This document shows, one piece after another, positions 5,553 through 6,987 of a DNA stretch of 6,987 bases. Position 1 is the first letter of the stretch; each line of letters begins with the position of its first letter. The notes under the pieces are model-generated. The model was given only the letters and a program-made list of their open reading frames with translations. It searched no databases and was not told the DNA's origin. Origin of the DNA: Acidobacteriota bacterium (lineage in GTDB: Bacteria; Acidobacteriota; Terriglobia; UBA7540); assembly GCA_021789565.1 (NCBI GenBank), contig JAJYJL010000428.1, positions 1-6,987 of the forward strand, given 5' to 3'. Made by a program: the position numbers and the translations under genes.

Positions 5553-5906
5553 CGCAGTGGCCACGTTGTGGCGCGGCACTACCTGCACGGCCAGGATATT
5601 GATCGCATCTTTTCGGTGCAGACGGAACGGGTGGTCAGAAAAGACAACACGGTCGAGATCGGAGATCGCTCGTGGCAGATCGAGCGGACACCCTGGAGAG
5701 GAACGCTGGCGGGTTGCCGGGTGACGATCTGCGAACATTTGGATGGGAGGGTGAGCATCGTCTACGGGCCGCACGTGGTGGGGCGCTACCGGGCTGACGG
5801 TACAACTCTGCACCCGGTGCAACGGAAAACGCCCCACTCGAAGACGGCGGTTCGCAAGGGCCGCCTTGCCGCTAACCTCAGTCGCCCTACGGGCTCCTTC
5901 GGCTAG
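5553..5906 (+). pseudogene. C-terminal remnant of an ISNCY-like DDE transposase
   Basis: The plus frame contains GQDIDRIFSVQTERVVRKDN, TVEIGDRSWQIERTPWR, then AGCRVTICEHLDGRVSIVYG and PHVVGRY. This is the small beta-rich C-terminal domain that follows the DDE core in ISNCY-type (IS1202-related) transposases, whose usual pattern is 'D...F..q.eR.V..DnTv..g.r..QI...r.....G..V.i.ehLDG...i.yG...vg.y'. The family call is from memory. The N-terminal DNA-binding region and the DDE catalytic core are absent from the same frame upstream, so the gene is 5' truncated or frameshifted and cannot be active. The frame ends at TAG 5904-5906 inside an inverted repeat, and element-end-like repeats follow. The 5' boundary given is approximate. 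A minus-strand open frame over the same bases is a shadow. Confidence 0.7.
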
Positions 5907-5912
5907 CGGCAA
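5866..5912. repeat. Inverted repeat at the 3' end of the transposase remnant
   Basis: TTGCCGCTA (5866-5874) is mirrored exactly by TAGCGGCAA (5904-5912). A second small hairpin, GCCC-TAC-GGGC (5884-5894), lies in the loop. The plus strand continues with AGAAAAACC rather than a U run, so a classic terminator is not supported. Stem-loops between transposase stop and element end are common in insertion sequences. Confidence 0.55.
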
Positions 5913-5924
5913 AGAAAAACCAAA

Positions 5925-5974
5925 ACCGGACAGATCATGTGCTATAAAAACCGGACATCTTCACGTGCTAAGAA
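5925..5974. repeat. Two direct repeats resembling an insertion sequence end
   Basis: Two copies start at 5925 and 5950. Both begin with ACCGGACA and share TCA(T/C)GTGCTA with a 1-base offset, followed by an A-rich stretch. They follow the transposase remnant directly. Tandem 'accggaca' boxes of this kind fit subterminal transposase-binding repeats at the right end of the element. The matching left end is not visible, which agrees with the truncation. The exact element boundary cannot be fixed. Confidence 0.5.
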
Positions 5975-6453
5975 CATATTCGATTCCCTGCGTTCGATTC
6001 CTTCTTAATAAATGCGAGTCGGCTGCATGAATCCGATAGGGTGTCAGCCACGCTGAGGAGAACTAACGTAATTTTTTTCGCGGTTTCCTTGAACTTGCAA
6101 ATCCGATAGATGGTAGCGAATTCGTTTTTCTTCCCAGTCATCCGCCTCCAGACCGAACCAGACCACTGCAAGATCACGGACGATCCTTACCACTGCCTCT
6201 GCCGTCCCACTTATCTCACCATAATCGTTACCGTCTCAGGCAGCGCTATGGCCATCGGCCCTTTGCTCGCCCCGATTCCAGTTGCTCACTTTTTGCCTCG
6301 TTGCTGATGGCGGGCGCGCTCTGTAAAATCCATTGAGGCTCTCTTCCGAAATAACAGGATACTTCGTTGTTCCCTCGGCGATGGCAGACCTGCAGTCCCT
6401 CAAGTGCGCTTCTGGCAACCAATTTTCCAGCGACGGCAACAACAGCAATACCA
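5975..6453. other. About 480 bases without a recognisable gene
   Basis: No frame here has both a start and a ribosome site with a recognisable product. One minus-strand frame, 6235-6044, is open for 63 codons without ATG and has a protein-like composition (AEAVVRIVRDLAVVWFGLEA, then DDWEEKRIRYHL). It may be a fragment of a decayed gene, which I cannot name. A 9-base direct repeat TTCGATTCC occurs at 5979 and 5993. The region lies between the insertion sequence end and the disrupted minus-strand gene, and probably contains further remnants. Confidence 0.4.
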
Positions 6454-6969
6454 TCAATTCAAAACGCGAACGAAGAGACACCTAGTATGCAACGGAACTC
6501 CATCGCGGACCTCCACTCTAAGCAAGGCCTGGAAAAAAGGAGAGCGAGATTTCTCCGGTGTGGCTGCTGACCGCATTTGTTCCAGAATCGCCATATCATG
6601 CGCAGAAGTTACGAAATCGGCCGACGCCTCGGTTGCCAGAGTCGTAATGCCTCCAAGAACTAGAATGTATTGACCCGCGGAAACGCCTGGAAACAGGCTG
6701 ATTAATCCATAGTCAGCCTGGATGGCGTCGGTGGAAGGGTCGAGTTGCAATCTGTAATCTGCGGGATGGCCGGACAGAGGTTTCAGGTCGTGAATGTAGG
6801 ATCCTGTAGAATACTGGTTTGGGGGAGATGGCTCATATATAAGCTGCGCTACGTTCGGCAAGTTCCTAAGGATCTGATCCTCCTTTTCACCCCCCAAGAA
6901 GATAACGTTGCTGTTTTTAATATCGCTGTAACTATTGACATCTGCATAAATAATGCAATAGCATGTCCT
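6454..6969 (-). pseudogene. 3' part of a disrupted gene of an Acidobacteriota-type uncharacterised family
   Basis: The frame from 6969 down to the stop at 6454 reads YADVNSYSDIKNSNVIFLGG near its start, then LISLFPGVSAGQYILVLGGI, TTLATEASADFVTS, and finally FFQALLRVEVRDGVPLHTR. The conserved 'd...sNvifLGg ... ilvl.GitT.gt.aaaeFvt ... ll.v.v..G.p' pattern is one I associate, from memory, with C-terminal domains of uncharacterised (sometimes winged-helix) proteins abundant in Acidobacteriota; their function is unknown to me. A TGA at 6972-6970 interrupts this frame and no ATG or GTG lies upstream of residue FLGG, so the usual N-terminal part is missing in frame. A neighbouring minus frame stays open to the window end (YRFPPEGHAIALF), which suggests a single frameshift near 6930-6965. 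A TTG at 6897 could start a 147-residue reading, but it lies mid-motif. An insertion-rich neighbourhood fits decay. Confidence 0.5.
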
Positions 6970-6987
6970 TCAGGAGGGAACCTGTAT

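Noticed and set aside
5448..5912. 154-codon minus-strand open frame
   Set aside because: It lies opposite the transposase remnant, whose plus frame carries family motifs; the minus frame is a shadow.

Overview
The window looks like an accessory or decaying stretch of a bacterial chromosome. The lineage is probably Acidobacteriota or a neighbouring phylum. That rests on recognising, from memory and without a search, the broken gene at the right edge and the transposase fragment beside it, so it is tentative. Confident genes use a consistent AGGAG-type ribosome binding site 7 to 9 bases before ATG, and every intact gene lies on the minus strand.

Left edge (1-700): the first 60 codons of a DUF1186-type protein run off the window at base 1. 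Upstream of it is a 60-residue single-pass membrane protein. Between that gene and the nuclease gene is a striking nested inverted repeat (564-700).

Centre (699-4404): four minus-strand genes form one DNA-recombination module. In transcription order they are a small excisionase-like HTH protein (4404-4171), a 478-residue tyrosine recombinase with three tandem Cys-rich N-terminal modules (4205-2769, overlapping the HTH gene by 35 bases), a 304-residue XerC/XerD-like tyrosine recombinase (2679-1765), and a 290-residue RecB/Cas4-like PD-(D/E)XK nuclease with two Cys pairs (1571-699). Palindromic sites lie upstream of the first gene (4592-4631), between the two recombinases (2733-2748) and between the second recombinase and the nuclease (1679-1717). 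Two recombinases, a directionality-factor-like protein and a nuclease suggest the mobility or maintenance core of an integrative element. No cargo, replication or conjugation gene is visible. The combination is the most interesting content here; whether it is a conserved system is inference.

Right part (about 4410-6987): about 2.5 kb with no intact gene. It holds the C-terminal remnant of an ISNCY-like DDE transposase on the plus strand (about 5553-5906), an inverted repeat and an 'accggaca' direct repeat resembling the element's end (5866-5974), and on the minus strand the 3' part of a disrupted gene (6969-6454). This looks like a graveyard of insertions next to the recombinase module.
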